A DNA stretch of 64,000 nt from assembly GCA_030052745.1 (NCBI GenBank), contig JANBVO010000012.1, positions 1 through 64,000 of the forward strand, given 5' to 3'. The translations under genes were made by a program, and so were the position numbers. Under the pieces are notes generated by a model. It was not told the DNA's origin. It was given only the letters and a program-made list of their open reading frames with translations, and did no database searches. Shown here piece after piece: positions 24,272 to 36,640 of this stretch (position 1 is its first letter; each line of letters starts with the position of its first letter). Origin of the DNA: Pleurostoma richardsiae (taxonomy: Eukaryota; Ascomycota; Sordariomycetes; Calosphaeriales; Pleurostomataceae).

Positions 24272-24986
24272 TCACACCTCGTTGAAGAGGTTCCAGTCCT
24301 TGACTATGAAGGTCTCCCATATCCTCGCGGCATATTCGACGGCGTCTCCGATAAGCCGACCTTGTTTTCCCAGCTCAAGATCGACATCTTCCTCGTCATA
24401 TTCGCCCTTGATGTGAGGGACATTGATGGTGATGAGGATATCGGTCGACTCCTTTTCAAGGCGGAGAAGTGTCAGAATTATGGCCGTGAAGTCCGGCGCG
24501 GTAGAGGACTTTGAGGAGTCCACAGGCGGAGTTTGCGTGGCAATGAGGGTATAGGCGGGGATGTTCTCTCTAGTACGTCTGGTATGAGCCACTGAGTCCT
24601 AGCAATGTTGGGTGTGCTTGTCATACTCTAGCTGGGAGAACAGAGTCTCTGTGGTATTCCAGACCTTGACAGTGCCGACGTCACTGCCAACCAACTCTTC
24701 GAGATGGGTCGTCATGGCCCTGCCGTCAATCTCAGGCGAGCTACCAGGAGGCCCCACGCGTTCAGTGATGTCGAAGATGATGCTGGTAAACCCATCCTTG
24801 TCGATGTAGACCTCTTGGTTATCTGGGACTTGTCGCAGCTTACTAGGAACGCCGAAAGTTAGCCCAGTATCGAGGGGAGATTATCTGCGACCTTCTGTGG
24901 TCCTCGTACCTGACGTCTGCGAAATTCTCGGGGAGGTCGCAAGATAAAGCGCCGCCGAACAGCGGGGTACTCCGGTACGTCGTCAT
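24272..24986 (-). CDS. MOG1: Ran-binding nuclear import factor Mog1
   Basis: Binds Ran/Gsp1 and promotes nucleotide release, supporting nuclear protein import. Three exons on the minus strand: 24986-24910, 24842-24627, 24569-24272; introns of 67 and 57 bp; 196 aa, the normal size. Diagnostic parts are the start (PLFGGALSCDLPENFADVS), LRQVPDNQEVYIDKDG, VWNTTETLFSQLE, and the C-terminal block IPAYTLIATQTPP, DFTAIILTLLRLEKES and DWNLF. Most of the protein is not visible as a long ORF because the exons are short; the first two exons were found by reading through the splice sites. The gene diverges from HNT1, with start codons about 735 bp apart, and a MITE-like element sits between them. Confidence 0.9.
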
Positions 24987-25269
24987 GTCGTCGAGGAAGT
25001 ATGGACTGTATACTGCATATAGGGAACAAGCAACCTCGGAAGGCTAGAGTGCTGCGCATAGGAAGCACAACCTCGTTACCAGTTTGTCGGCTGGAAGGAC
25101 AAATTAGGTAAATTCCATGGCGGTTCACATAGTCGCTTCTTTTGGCTTTGGTGCCCAGCTCCAGGCAACCTAACGTCCCAGTGCGGGGTGTCCGACGGGC
25201 TTCGATAAGGTGATGTAGTACCTGGTGCGCCACAGCCACGAGGTACTCTGTATTGTACCTAGGCAGGTA
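24987..25269. other. MOG1 side of the MOG1/HNT1 divergent promoter
   Basis: Non-coding region upstream of MOG1, up to the MITE-like element. It ends in TAGGCAGGTAG-type repeats (about 25257-25271). No defined regulatory site is recognised. Confidence 0.4.
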
Positions 25270-25505
25270 GGTGACAATTTAAATGGCCGGTTCCCTACCA
25301 TAACCGCCTTACAACTACAAAACGGTCAACGCCGATAACACCACCACACGAGCTCTAAATCAGTTCAAAATAAGGATTAAGCTGAATAATGGACTCAAGA
25401 AGATTTATCTGACGTTGGAATTATCATTAAGATTGTTATAGTTAAGATATTTGGCTGTAAGTACTTAAGCGAACTGTTACCGGACCGGCCATTCTTTTTA
25501 TCACC
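25270..25505 (+). mobile_element. MITE-like element, copy B
   Basis: A 236-bp segment whose ends form an inverted repeat of about 20 bp (GGTGACAATTTAAATGGCC on the left, complement of GGTGATAAAAAGAATGGCC on the right; the match extends outward into GCAGGT). It aligns with copy A (20539-20772, opposite strand). Shared blocks include the TCCCTACCATARCCGCCTTA region, a 22-bp identical core at 25343-25364 and the AAGATATTTGG block. There are no ORFs. It fills a large part of the MOG1/HNT1 intergenic region. Confidence 0.65.
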
Positions 25506-25720
25506 CACCTGCTAGGTACCTACTCCGCAGCTATGCGCTCTCACGGCCCCACATTCGAGCCGAACTACCTACGGGTAGGTTGAAGCCCCGCGGTACGTCA
25601 GATCCTCCTGAATATCAGAAGATAATTGAACCTTACCATTCTCAGGTCAGCCTGCTCCCTCTACCGACTAGAAACAACACTGGCATAGTTCACAGTCAAC
25701 CTGATCATCCGAAGCAGTCC

Positions 25721-26465
25721 ATGTCTGGTAGAATGGCATCTTGCATCTTCTGCAAGATCATTAAGGGTGCCATTCCTCGTACTTCGCCCCCAAAAGCACG
25801 TCACATAGGTGCTGACATACCCATTCCCGCACAGGAGAGATACCCTGCTTCAAGCTCTTCGAGAGTGATAAGACGCTTGCGTTCCTCGACATCCAGCCTC
25901 TAAGCCGAGGCCACGCAGTACGGCTACTCCCCTTGACAGGTAGATGACTGCGAGACAATTTTGCTGACTACCATCCCGCAGCTTGTCATTCCTAAGTTCC
26001 ATGGCGAGAAGCTTGCAGACATTCCGGATGACTACCTGACCGAGATCCTGGTACGTATGCTGTCTTCGACGCGCCTCACTGTTTGAGCTTCCTAACAGTG
26101 TGTTTCGGTGCCCAGCCAGTAGCGAAGAAGCTCGTGCTTGCAGCCGGTGTAAAGGACTACAATGTGCTCCAGAATAACGGCGCCATTGCTCACCAGGAAG
26201 TTCAGCATGTGCGTCGCCTAGGTGTTCTCAGTGCTTAGGTATTGGATACAATTTCGCGGTGTTAGCTAACCATTCCTGCCCTAATAGGTACATTTCCATA
26301 TGGTTCGTCTGATCTCGAATCACCAAATTTTGGCCGATGACGCTTACAAGATATTAGATCCCCAAACCAAACGAAACGGAGGGCCTGGGCGTTGGCTGGC
26401 CCCAGTTGCCTACAGAGATGGACCAGCTGAAGGCGCTCTGCGAAGAGATAAAGGCTAGGATGTGA
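25721..26465 (+). CDS. HNT1: HIT-family nucleotide hydrolase (Hint/Hnt1 type)
   Basis: Histidine-triad enzyme that hydrolyses adenosine phosphoramidates. Six small exons: 25721-25766, 25835-25917, 25982-26050, 26116-26208, 26288-26302, 26358-26465; 137 aa (133 aa if the second in-frame ATG at 25733 is used). Motifs in order: CIFCKIIKGEIP, FESDKTLAFLDIQPLSRGHALVIPK, NNGAIAHQEV, and the catalytic HVHFHM near residue 100. All splice junctions keep the frame, and introns are 55-79 bp, several with GCTGAC or GCTTAC branch sites. The catalytic motif is split: its first His ends exon 4, the remaining VHFHM is a 15-nt exon of its own. The 3' end is only 170 bp from the convergent Sec14-like gene. Confidence 0.9.
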
Positions 26466-26635
26466 GATATGGTTAGTCTCAAATGGGCACACAGCCGACG
26501 AAAGGACAGGAGTGAGAGGTCTGTGAGACACTGGTCTCGTCCTAACAAGAGCAGTGATTGTGCAGCCCTCCTTTCCTCACATCCAAGTCAGGTATCATAG
26601 CCATCGGCAGGTAAGGGGCGTATATTATATATATG

Positions 26636-28217
<1,582 letters not shown>

Positions 28218-29358
28218 ATCTTCGGCGTGATGGAGAACTTGAAGTGAGGGCGCAGTGTCGTGGTTCGCAATTCGCGTGAATAGCGACGACCCAATCACAC
28301 CGACGAACACGATTCCTCCCAAGAGCACGTACCCACGAACCCCAACGCGACCGACGCTGTGATCGGTAGCAGTGGAGGAGGCCCTTAATGATGCTGTAGG
28401 GAGACAGTGAGAAGATGCCAGTGAAGAAGCTATAATGCGCTTAGCATAGAATGGCCGAAGGGGTACCGCAGTTGCTGAAGGGCCCGAAGCGGGACATAAG
28501 CAGGGCTGTCGCGAACCGAATCTCCGTCCGTGGCAGCTGGCGCGAGGCAAAACCCGCTGAAAGAAGAGGCGACAAGTGAAGACGAGGGAGGTTCCGCACA
28601 GAATTCGGCTACTACAGAGACGTCCTATACATGCCAACGCCCGCATAGAGGGGCAGAGGAACTCGGAACGGCCGGAATATGAGGCCGGACCAAACTTGGC
28701 GATCTCCCGTCAATTAGGTTCTCCCAGTGCGAAACACACGACGCGAGACAAAGTGGCGGCTCTGTCAGCTGAGGTAGGTTGGAATTGCGGAGTTGTGCCT
28801 GCATATAGGTCGCATCCGTGTCCTGTGGTCAAGGTCTCGGGCGAAATGATGAAATTACTGGCGCGACTTGCAGCTTTGTGGTCGAATGCCGGAGGGATAC
28901 AGGGATATGACTTTCTTAAATGCATGTAAGATAACGTTCTCTAGCCTCGATAGATACATGTTTAAAAATAAAGAAGTGTTTCTGTACTTAATATAGGTAT
29001 TTATGAAATGCTAAAATACCACAATATCAAAGACCTTGATAATGCATTTTTCAATTAGACATACATCCCTAGACAGAGAGGCACCTACCTATAGAGGAAG
29101 ACCTGCTATAAGGAGCGCATCTTATATCACTAACATCCCGTAGCAGAAACCTAGGTACCTAGGTACTTACCTAATTACCTAAAGTACCTAATGATACGCA
29201 GTGTAGTACGCGGCAATTACATAAGCCCACCATGCACCTTGGCGGGCGAGAAGACGCGTCCAGAGATGGGCCAGCGGTGTCGTACGCGACATACAGAAAC
29301 AACGTGCCTCAAGTGAACCGGTGGCGTCTATAGTTCTCCACCACGGGAGAGCGCCAGA
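28218..29358. other. Divergent region between the Sec14-like gene and DAM1
   Basis: 28218-28646 is open in frame with the Sec14-like gene and may be 5' UTR or an N-terminal extension. 28930-29060 is locally AT-rich. A cluster of TACCTAGGTA-type repeats lies at 29148-29190, with one exact decamer at 29156-29165. No other gene is supported. Confidence 0.5.
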
Positions 29359-30153
29359 ATGTCACGCGAAGGAGGCCGCGTACCAAACGACGGTGCTAGG
29401 AAGCGCTCGACATCAAGGTCAAGAACTTCTCGTCCGACAACCCCTCTTCGCCCTTCTTCACGATCTTCCTTCCGAGAGTCGGCCAAGGCGAGCATTGATG
29501 GTGGTTCTTCGTTCCCTCTCAACACCTTCGAGCCGGCTTTTGCTGAGCTGGCTGATGCCATGGCCGATCTTGAAGCGAACATGATGCATTTTCAGATCAT
29601 GCAGGAGAGTCTGGCTCGATTCAGCGAGAGCTTTGCCAGCTTCTTGTATGGTCTCAATATGAACGCGTTTTGCGTCGACTTCCCGGAGGTTGGTTGATGT
29701 CCCCGATGCTCTTGGGTACCCCGCGTTCGTCGCGCGATATTCAGTTTCCCCATCGTTTCTTCTGTTAACAACATCCTCTATGGTGAACTTGGCTGACTGA
29801 GTGAAGGGACCCATAATCGAATCCTTCCGCAGAGCGAAACAGCGAGAAGATCAAAACGTCAAATCTCTTGCGGAAATGGAAGGCGAAACAACATTCATGT
29901 CTGTTGTGACCATGCGGTTTATCTTCTGAGTGCGACTCCTGACCGTTTTGCCAGGACCACCGATATCTCGTTCGTCGAGAACCCACCTACATCATCGAAG
30001 TCAGAATCAAGGTTGCAAACTCCTGACCCGCGGCCATCTCGGGTCCCCGCGCCATCCATACGAGGTTCTCGCGGTGGATCGTCTGTGCGAGGTCGAAGTC
30101 GTGGTACGCGGCCTAGCGGGCTTGCTAGACCACGGGGGCGTGGTATAAGATGA
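29359..30153 (+). CDS. DAM1: DASH complex subunit Dam1
   Basis: Outer-kinetochore protein; with nine other subunits it forms the DASH ring that couples kinetochores to microtubules. Three exons: 29359-29688, 29807-29898, 29955-30153; introns of 118 and 56 bp; 206 aa. Residues ~1-55 are basic/Ser-rich (TPLRPSSRSSFRES). The Dam1 domain follows (FAELADAMADLEANMMHFQ, FSESFASFLYGLNMNAFCVD), continuing across the first intron as PEGPIIESFRRAKQRED. The C-terminus is Arg/Gly/Ser-rich, presumably the microtubule-binding tail. The donor of intron 2 (GTCTGT) is weak, but the join (TFM-TTDISFVENP) fits the family. The Ser-rich ends could be phosphorylated by Aurora/Ipl1, as known for yeast Dam1; that is inference. 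Confidence 0.93.
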
Positions 30154-30849
30154 AATATGTCGGCAATGACACCAATAAATAACGCGACGGCGTGTTTATA
30201 TTCCCTTGCTGGAAGGTCATCCAGTTCTCGATGAAGACTTCTCTCCTAGCTCCCCCGGCGCCCGGCCGTCGCCGCTCTATGCGAAGAGTCGTCATACTGC
30301 TTGTTCCGTACGCTCGCCCAGAGTGGAGAAGCCGCTTTATCGGCTTGTGAATTCCTTGGCGGGACCGTGAAGATAAGGCTGTGATGATAGGTACAAGAGA
30401 AGAGTTAAAGGCTTCAGGTTGGAGGAGCTTGGGCGATAGCAGTGCGATGCACTATCTAAGGGACATGAGGTCTACCAGCAAGAAAGACCTCATGCGGCCA
30501 AGTGGATAGGTTCAATCACACATGGTCGGCTTCAGCTCAGGTCCCTCTCCCCCCCTCGAGTTATGCAAAACCTTAGGTGACCAAATTCCCAGATCAAGAG
30601 ACTTATTCTCAGGCGTGCTGCGTGCCCTTGCTAATTTGTCACGCTGTATTATATAGTAGCAATTGAAAGCATGCGTTTCTTGATCAAGGGTAGTGTGAAA
30701 AAATAAACAGCTAAATTATGGTACAACAAGCCTATCTTTTACATCGATGAGAGAGTCCTGAGATCCTACCAATCCAGAGCCCGTAACGTTTAGGGCTAAA
30801 GGTAAATATCACTAGGCGCTCGCTTAGAAGTAGACATACCTTCGTCACA
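30154..30849. other. Intergenic region between DAM1 and the DUF167 gene
   Basis: About 700 bp with the DAM1 3' UTR and the promoter of the next gene. No convincing ORF, repeat or RNA gene was seen. Confidence 0.5.
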
Positions 30850-31319
30850 ATGGCAGCTCATAAAGTGGTGAAATACATGGCGGCATCCAAGAAATCATCC
30901 GCCACCGCTGCACTGCTCGTACACTGTCAAGTTAAACCCGGAACAAACAAGGCGCGTGAGGGTATTTCATCCGTAACGGATGATGTGGTGGAAATATGCG
31001 TCGCAGCCCATGCTCGCGAAGGGGAGGCGAACAAAGCCGTCTTGAAGCTACTTGGTGCCGTATGTGCCCCCAGAGCCGGTGATTCCTTCGCACGATACCA
31101 GGCTAATCTGATCAGGTTCTCGGTGTCCCCAAGTCCGACTTGCGGATCACCCATGGCGTCCGGTCTCGAGAAAAGACCATCTCTGTCGAGGGGAAGCTGG
31201 TGCGGGAGTTCGGCCCAGATTCTGCAGCCCGGGTCCGGCGTATTCTGGAATTCGCAGTTGACGGATCTACGGGCCAGTTTGGTGCATCCCGGGAGTGGAG
31301 TGAGGCTCCTCCACATTAA
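30850..31319 (+). CDS. DUF167 (YggU-like) family protein
   Basis: Small conserved protein of unknown function, found in bacteria, archaea and eukaryotes. Two exons, 30850-31059 and 31116-31319, split by a 56-bp intron (GTATGT donor, GCTAAT branch, CAG acceptor); 137 aa, normal for the family. The fold's signature is seen in CQVKPGTNKAREGI, EICVAAHAREGEANKAVLKLLG and, in exon 2, VLGVPKSDLRITHGVRSREKTI. The ORF remains open through the intron to 31671 in the wrong frame, so a single-exon call would give a false C-terminus. The 3' end faces the peroxiredoxin gene. Confidence 0.88.
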
Positions 31320-32005
31320 GACGGGAGCTTGGGTTATGGCTGAGCCCGACGGCGTCGTGCTTTGCATGCTACCAGGGCCTCTTCAACACATCGTCGCGCT
31401 CAGTAGCCGCGAGGCACAGACCTATTGGTGCCCAAGAAGCCATTATCATGAGGACATGCGGGCATGCCGATGGTATACATCAGGGTCTAGCACCCTGGGC
31501 TTGTCAGCAGGCGGGCTAAAGGAGTTGTTGACGGTGACGATGTGTCGCTACATTTTACCTCATCCCCGGAAAAGTGCCCTGTGTCGACGACCGAGGAGTC
31601 GCAAGGTAGGGAAGGCTTCTCGACTTGGGGGTCGGGGGGAGCTACCGGTTCTGTCATACATCCCTTACTGAGACTATCCAGCCATATAGCCTAAGCATTG
31701 GTCCGGACAGACGTATCCCTTTCCCCTAGCTGGAGGCATCACTGCATGGCCCGTCTCAGCTTCTAAGAGTTCGGTTCTTCACAGATTGACCACGAGCAAC
31801 GGAAAATGGACTTGTACCCAATAATGCAGTTTGTGCCAGCCTTGCAATCAGTCTGAAGCCAGCCACACCGCAGCGTACCAGCACAGTCGCGAGGGGATCT
31901 CCCCAGAACGCCGTGGCCCGATACTCATTATTAGTCCCTAAATCCCCGGAATGGCTAGCGACACGGTCTGGGCAAGCCGCCTGCGTGCTCTGAAGAGACC
32001 AGTGC
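31320..32005. other. Convergent 3' region between DUF167 and peroxiredoxin genes
   Basis: About 690 bp. ORFs here are continuations or shadows of the neighbouring genes in other frames. I see no further gene or repeat. Confidence 0.5.
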
Positions 32006-32764
32006 TCAAGCATTCCAATCCACCACATTCGGTGCACCAAGGACTTTGTCCGCCATCGTGTCGTTCGTCCCCGTATTGTCCTTCTCGACATGAACAGATC
32101 TGAAACAACGTCAGCCACATATAGAACTATCGGATCCCCATACATCTCACTTAACCCTACCGTCCTCCACGACAAGAACGTAGCGCTTGCTGCGGACATT
32201 CCCGAACACCGGCGAGGCATCAAAGTCCAGTTCTAAAGCCTTGGTGAATTCGCCCTTGGGGTCACCCAGAAAGCGGAACTTGGTTATATCAGCCAACCGC
32301 AACAGTAGACTGCGTAGAACAGGAAGTTCCCATCGCTGGGAAGCGTCCCTCGCTGGCAATGGAGGTCAGACAAGGGGCAGGTCGTGAGGACGTACGCCAG
32401 TGGTTTTGCCCGGATCAAGAGCATCTGCCCAGGCTTTCACAACGAAAGCGTCGTTGACGGCTATGACAAATACTTGTCCAGCATCCTTGATCCCAGGATG
32501 GGTCATATAGCTTGGGACGTGAGTCTGGCTGCAGGCGCCAGAGAAGGCCCCAGGAACACCAATGACTAGGCCATTTTTAGTCGCAAACTCAGACGCAAGA
32601 TTGACTTTGTTGCCGGGGGAATCTTGAACAAGCACGTCGAGGTTGGGAATCTCATCTCCGACGCGAACCCAAACCGGTCGAGTGGAGCGAAAGCCCGCAG
32701 CACGGATGCGGGCAGGAACACGGGTCGCCAGCGTAGTGCGGCGTAAGGTGTATCCAAATGACAT
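32006..32764 (-). CDS. Peroxiredoxin, Prx5/Ahp1 type, probably mitochondrial
   Basis: Thiol peroxidase that reduces H2O2 and organic peroxides. Three exons: 32764-32396, 32278-32151, 32099-32006; introns of 117 and 51 bp; 196 aa. The first ~30 residues are rich in Arg, Ser, Thr and Ala without acidic residues (SFGYTLRRTTLATRVPARIR), consistent with a mitochondrial targeting signal. The domain starts at VRVGDEIPNLDVLV. The peroxidatic cysteine is in VPGAFSGACSQTHVPSY. Later motifs are FVIAVNDAFVVKAWADAL, RFLGDPKGEFTKALELDFD and GNVRSKRYVLVVEDG. The last exon (KSVHVEKDNTG to DWNA) was found through the splice site GTGAGA; without it the protein would end early. The first intron uses an AAG acceptor. 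Confidence 0.9.
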
Positions 32765-34080
32765 CTTTACTTGGGCGGGTGAATCAGCAAGGATTATAAA
32801 AGCCGTACGCATCGATGCAATATCACCTCTGCGTGCGTGCTTCTTGTTGATGTTGGCTACTCTATAGCCGCTGAAAATATGTAGATGCAGTGGAGGTGGG
32901 TTGTCTGAGGTCGAACACATCCAAGCCTCCTCGATGACATCACCAGCCTCAGGCTTATTAGGTGCCCAGGTGCTGCCCAGCTCCCTACGGAGATACCTGA
33001 TTACCGGTGTTATATATATATATATAACATCACGGTAAGGTAACTATTATGTGGCTCAAGGTCTTCCATGCTTTGTCAAGCTGTCCATCCTTACTTCGAG
33101 GTCCGCGCTTCATTTGGGATGTGAGGGTGAGATAGGCAGCGCTGGCTTTGACTACCGGGAGATCAGTTTACTGGCGGGGTGGTCTTAGTTATTATTATCT
33201 TGTTTGTCAGGTCTGTCTCGAGAAAGGGCTAAATCAAATCCTTCAGTGCATCTATCCTTTTTGATTTTTTCTCACAGGTTCCGGTCCAGTTCCAAACCTA
33301 CATACCCTCTCTCTAGGTTACCAGGTTACCTAGGTATCTAGCAATTCGGGTACTCACCATTTCCTTTCCGTGAGTGGCGAGGTAACCTGCCCGATACACT
33401 TTGTAATCAGAGCCAATCCGTTACAGACTAAGATAAGGAGACGGGATTAGGTAGGCAAGGTACCTAGGGGCTTAACAGACGGGAGGTACTGTACCGTATT
33501 CGCCCTACCTTGGAGGTACCTGAGCTGGTGAGGGACTGACTAAGATAACCTCACGGCGCTGTCTTCCCAACTCTCCGGGTTCTTGCAAGGTGCAGTATTC
33601 CGTCCGCTTCTTGATACGTGACTACCTACCTGCCTTAGTTCCTTTTCTGCCTGACGAAACACTCTCCTCCCCGTAGTAGATACAGACATCCAGGCATCGG
33701 CTCAAATCGTTGTAATCCAACTTCTACCCTCACACTTCATGATCGGTGTCTCTTCGCTTGTACATTACTAGTTGGATTATCGTCGAGCGTTGCTCTTATT
33801 GTCTCTAACCTATCACCGCCACCGGAGAAAGTGGTGGCCTCGTCACCTTCGCTTCTCGGCCATCTCCCTCGCGAAACCGCTCGCCTGTCCCTCTTTCTGA
33901 CCAAGCCATCGAGCGTGCCCCGTCGCAACCGACACCATTCCTCCTACTACTCGCAAGCGGAAAGCCGCTGAGGCGACGCTATCCTCTGTACCAGCCGACG
34001 TTGTTCCGAACAAGAGGATCCTCGCCTCAGCTGGCCCTCAAGCCGCTCCTCCAACACCCCTCACAGGCGTCTCCATCGGG
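32765..34080. other. Divergent region between peroxiredoxin and RBR ligase genes
   Basis: About 1.3 kb. A 20-bp perfect TA-rich palindrome lies at 33009-33028, a TACCTAGGTA decamer at 33327-33336, and more GGTACCTA words at 33455-33520. 33640-34080 is pyrimidine-rich and probably the RBR gene's promoter and leader. No further gene is supported. Confidence 0.5.
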
Positions 34081-35815
34081 ATGGACTCCGAAGATGACTT
34101 CATGTCGGCCGTTTCTAGCGACGATGATGTTCTACCAGACGATAGTGACAACGATGACTTGTCTGGAGCTGAAGGTGAGCTGTCAGCCCCGTAATCCATA
34201 TCAGCATCGCTTTCTGTCGACGCCATCGCTGACTTGCGCTTTCTTACTAGACTTCGACTTCGACGACGAACCGGATCAGGAGATTGGCCTCCCAAAAGAC
34301 TTCATGGAGAAGCGAAAGGTTGCATACGACATCAATTTCAAGGTCTATAAACCCGCGGACATACAGAAGCAGCAAGATGATCTGATCAGCGAGGTTAACA
34401 TGATCCTCGATATCCGAAAGGAGGACGCAGCCATTCTCCTTCGCTACTTCCGGTGGAATAAGGAGAAATTAATCGAGGATTACATGGAAAAGCCTCGGCA
34501 GGTCCTAGAGGCCGCGGGCCTGGGGGCCAGCGCATCTGGGTCTCCTCACCTCGATTTCATTCCCGGATTCGTTTGTGACATATGTTGCGAGGATAGAGAT
34601 GATCTCGAATCGTTCGCCATGAAATGTGGTCACCGCTACTGCGTCGACTGTTACCGTCACTATTTGACGCAAAAGATCCGCGAGGAGGGGGAGGCTGCCC
34701 GTATACAATGCCCCTCTGAAGGCTGCCCTCGGATAATCGATTCACGTTCCTTGGATCTCCTTGTCACTAGCGATCTCACTGCACGATATCACCAGCTTTT
34801 GAACAGAACATACGTCGAGGACAAGGACACGCTCAAATGGTGTCCTGCCCCTGACTGCCAGAACGCTGTCGAGTGTACGGTGAAGAAGAAGGATCTGGAC
34901 AAGGTGGTTCCTACCGTTGCCTGCGCTTGCGGCCACCGTTTCTGCTTTGGCTGCATACTTAACGACCATCAACCCGCCCCGTGTGAGCTCGTCAAGCGGT
35001 GGCTCAAGAAGTGCGCCGATGATAGCGAGACGGCGAATTGGATCTCGGCGAATACTAAAGAGTGCCCCAAGTGCAATTCCACGATCGAGAAGAACGGAGG
35101 CTGCAACCACATGACCTGCCGCAAGTGCAAGCATGAGTTCTGCTGGATGTGCATGGGCCTGTGGTCCGAGCATGGTACTAGCTGGTACAACTGTAACCGG
35201 TACGAGGAGAAGAGTGGCACAGATGCCCGCGATGCGCAGGCGAGATCCCGTGTGTCTCTGGAGCGGTATCTGCACTATTACAACCGATATGCCAACCACG
35301 AGCAGTCAGCCCGGCTAGATAAAGACATCTATCAGAAGACGGAGAAGAAGATGGTGCAGCTGCAGACCGCCTCTGGCATGTCCTGGATCGAGGTGCAATA
35401 TCTCAACTCCGCGTCCCAGGCGCTGCAAACTTGTCGCCAGACTTTAAAATGGACTTATGCCTTCGCATTCTACCTTGCTCGCAACAACCTGACAGAGATT
35501 TTCGAAGACAACCAAAAAGATTTGGAAATGGCTGTCGAAGCCTTATCTGCCATGTTTGAGAAGCCGGTTGCAGAGCTATCCGACGCAAAGCTAAAGGTTG
35601 AGATCATGGATAAAACGGCCTATTGCAACAAGCGGCGCATTATTCTGCTCGAGGACACAGCCGAGAACCTGGCAAAAGGTGAGACGTGGACTTGACCTCC
35701 CCGAACGCCCGGGCTTCGTTTTGGTATGTATCCCTGACCGATATTCACAGGGCGTTGGACGTTCAACGTGGATCTAGCTGCCGGGGCCACTGGCAGCACT
35801 GGGACCCGTCGGTAG
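34081..35815 (+). CDS. Ariadne-type RBR E3 ubiquitin ligase
   Basis: RING-between-RING ligase; ubiquitin passes through a cysteine of RING2. Three exons: 34081-34174, 34251-35678, 35751-35815; introns of 76 and 72 bp; 528 aa, the usual Ariadne length. Residues 1-40 are strongly acidic, as in HHARI. A UBA-like region follows (AAILLRYFRWNKEKLIEDY). RING1 begins near residue 140 (CDICCEDRDD, KCGHRYCVDCY), then the IBR (WCPAPDCQNAVEC, CGHRFCFGCI), then RING2 with the catalytic Cys in NGGCNHMTC (about residue 316) and HEFCWMCMG. The Ariadne domain runs to the end (RYLHYYNRYANHEQS, YAFAFYLARNN, ENLAKGRWTFNVDL). The ORF is open upstream to 34001 in another frame, but the acidic start at 34081, joined by the first intron, fits the family. 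Confidence 0.93.
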
Positions 35816-36640
35816 CACAACATCCTTGGGCGGAATTGTAATGCATAACTGGGCACACCATCTCGATGATCAGGCCAGTTAGGTGCTAGTCGCGTCGCCT
35901 GCGCTAGTTGTGGTACTGGAACTCCTCCTATCCACCTAGCTTTCCTAGGAAGTATTCTTCTCGCCGACACGCCCTTTTGCAAATCATGTATGCACCCTCA
36001 TATACAGGAGATGAACTCCTGTTAGAACCGTCGTCGCGCTTTCTCTAACCCCGTGGCAACTCAACGCCCCGTTACAAAAACTCTTCCCCCCCACTGGTGG
36101 TCTTGTCGCTGTTTTTTTCTGGTTGCGGTATGAGTTTTGGGGCTCTGAGCAGCAGTGGGTTCGACTACGGTGTACTTCGACAAAAATGGACCGGGATGTA
36201 GTAGCCGAACAGCGTCGTGCAAGCACATCTCGGTCTTCAAGATATCGCCCTGGCCTTCTGTCGATGTGTGGCCTGTGTGGGGGACAGCCAGTGATGATGT
36301 ACAAGAGGTAGCTGGCGTCATTTTGAACTGATACTGATCAGGGTGGTCAAGAAAGCTACGGCTGGGTGTATCATGGCTATGAAAGATGGGGATTTTCCCT
36401 TCTGGAGATGAGTATCAGCCCGCTTACTTCTTCGACAGCTGGATCGGCCTATACATACTATCGGGGCTATTTGGGCAGGAGAACCGTCGTAGAAGGCCGA
36501 GTCAAAGCAACCCGCTGAGACTTCGGCGACAGTCGAGGAACTGATGCTCTTCTGTAGATAGCTAGGATTCGATCGAGGAAGAAGAAATGGAAGTGGCTCG
36601 ATGACAATGGTAGCTTGGTAGAGCGAAAACGTGCATGTAG
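35816..36640. other. Intergenic region 3' of the RBR ligase gene
   Basis: No gene recognised; several overlapping ORFs of 60-120 codons on both strands lack family features. It includes the 3' UTR of the RBR gene. Confidence 0.4.

Noticed and set aside
31060-31671. Long continuation of the DUF167 ORF
   Set aside because: It reads through a clear 56-bp intron in the wrong frame; spliced reading gives the conserved second half and stops at 31319.
34001-34250. Upstream in-frame extension of the RBR ligase ORF
   Set aside because: It reads through the first intron; the acidic exon at 34081-34174 in another frame fits the family's N-terminus.
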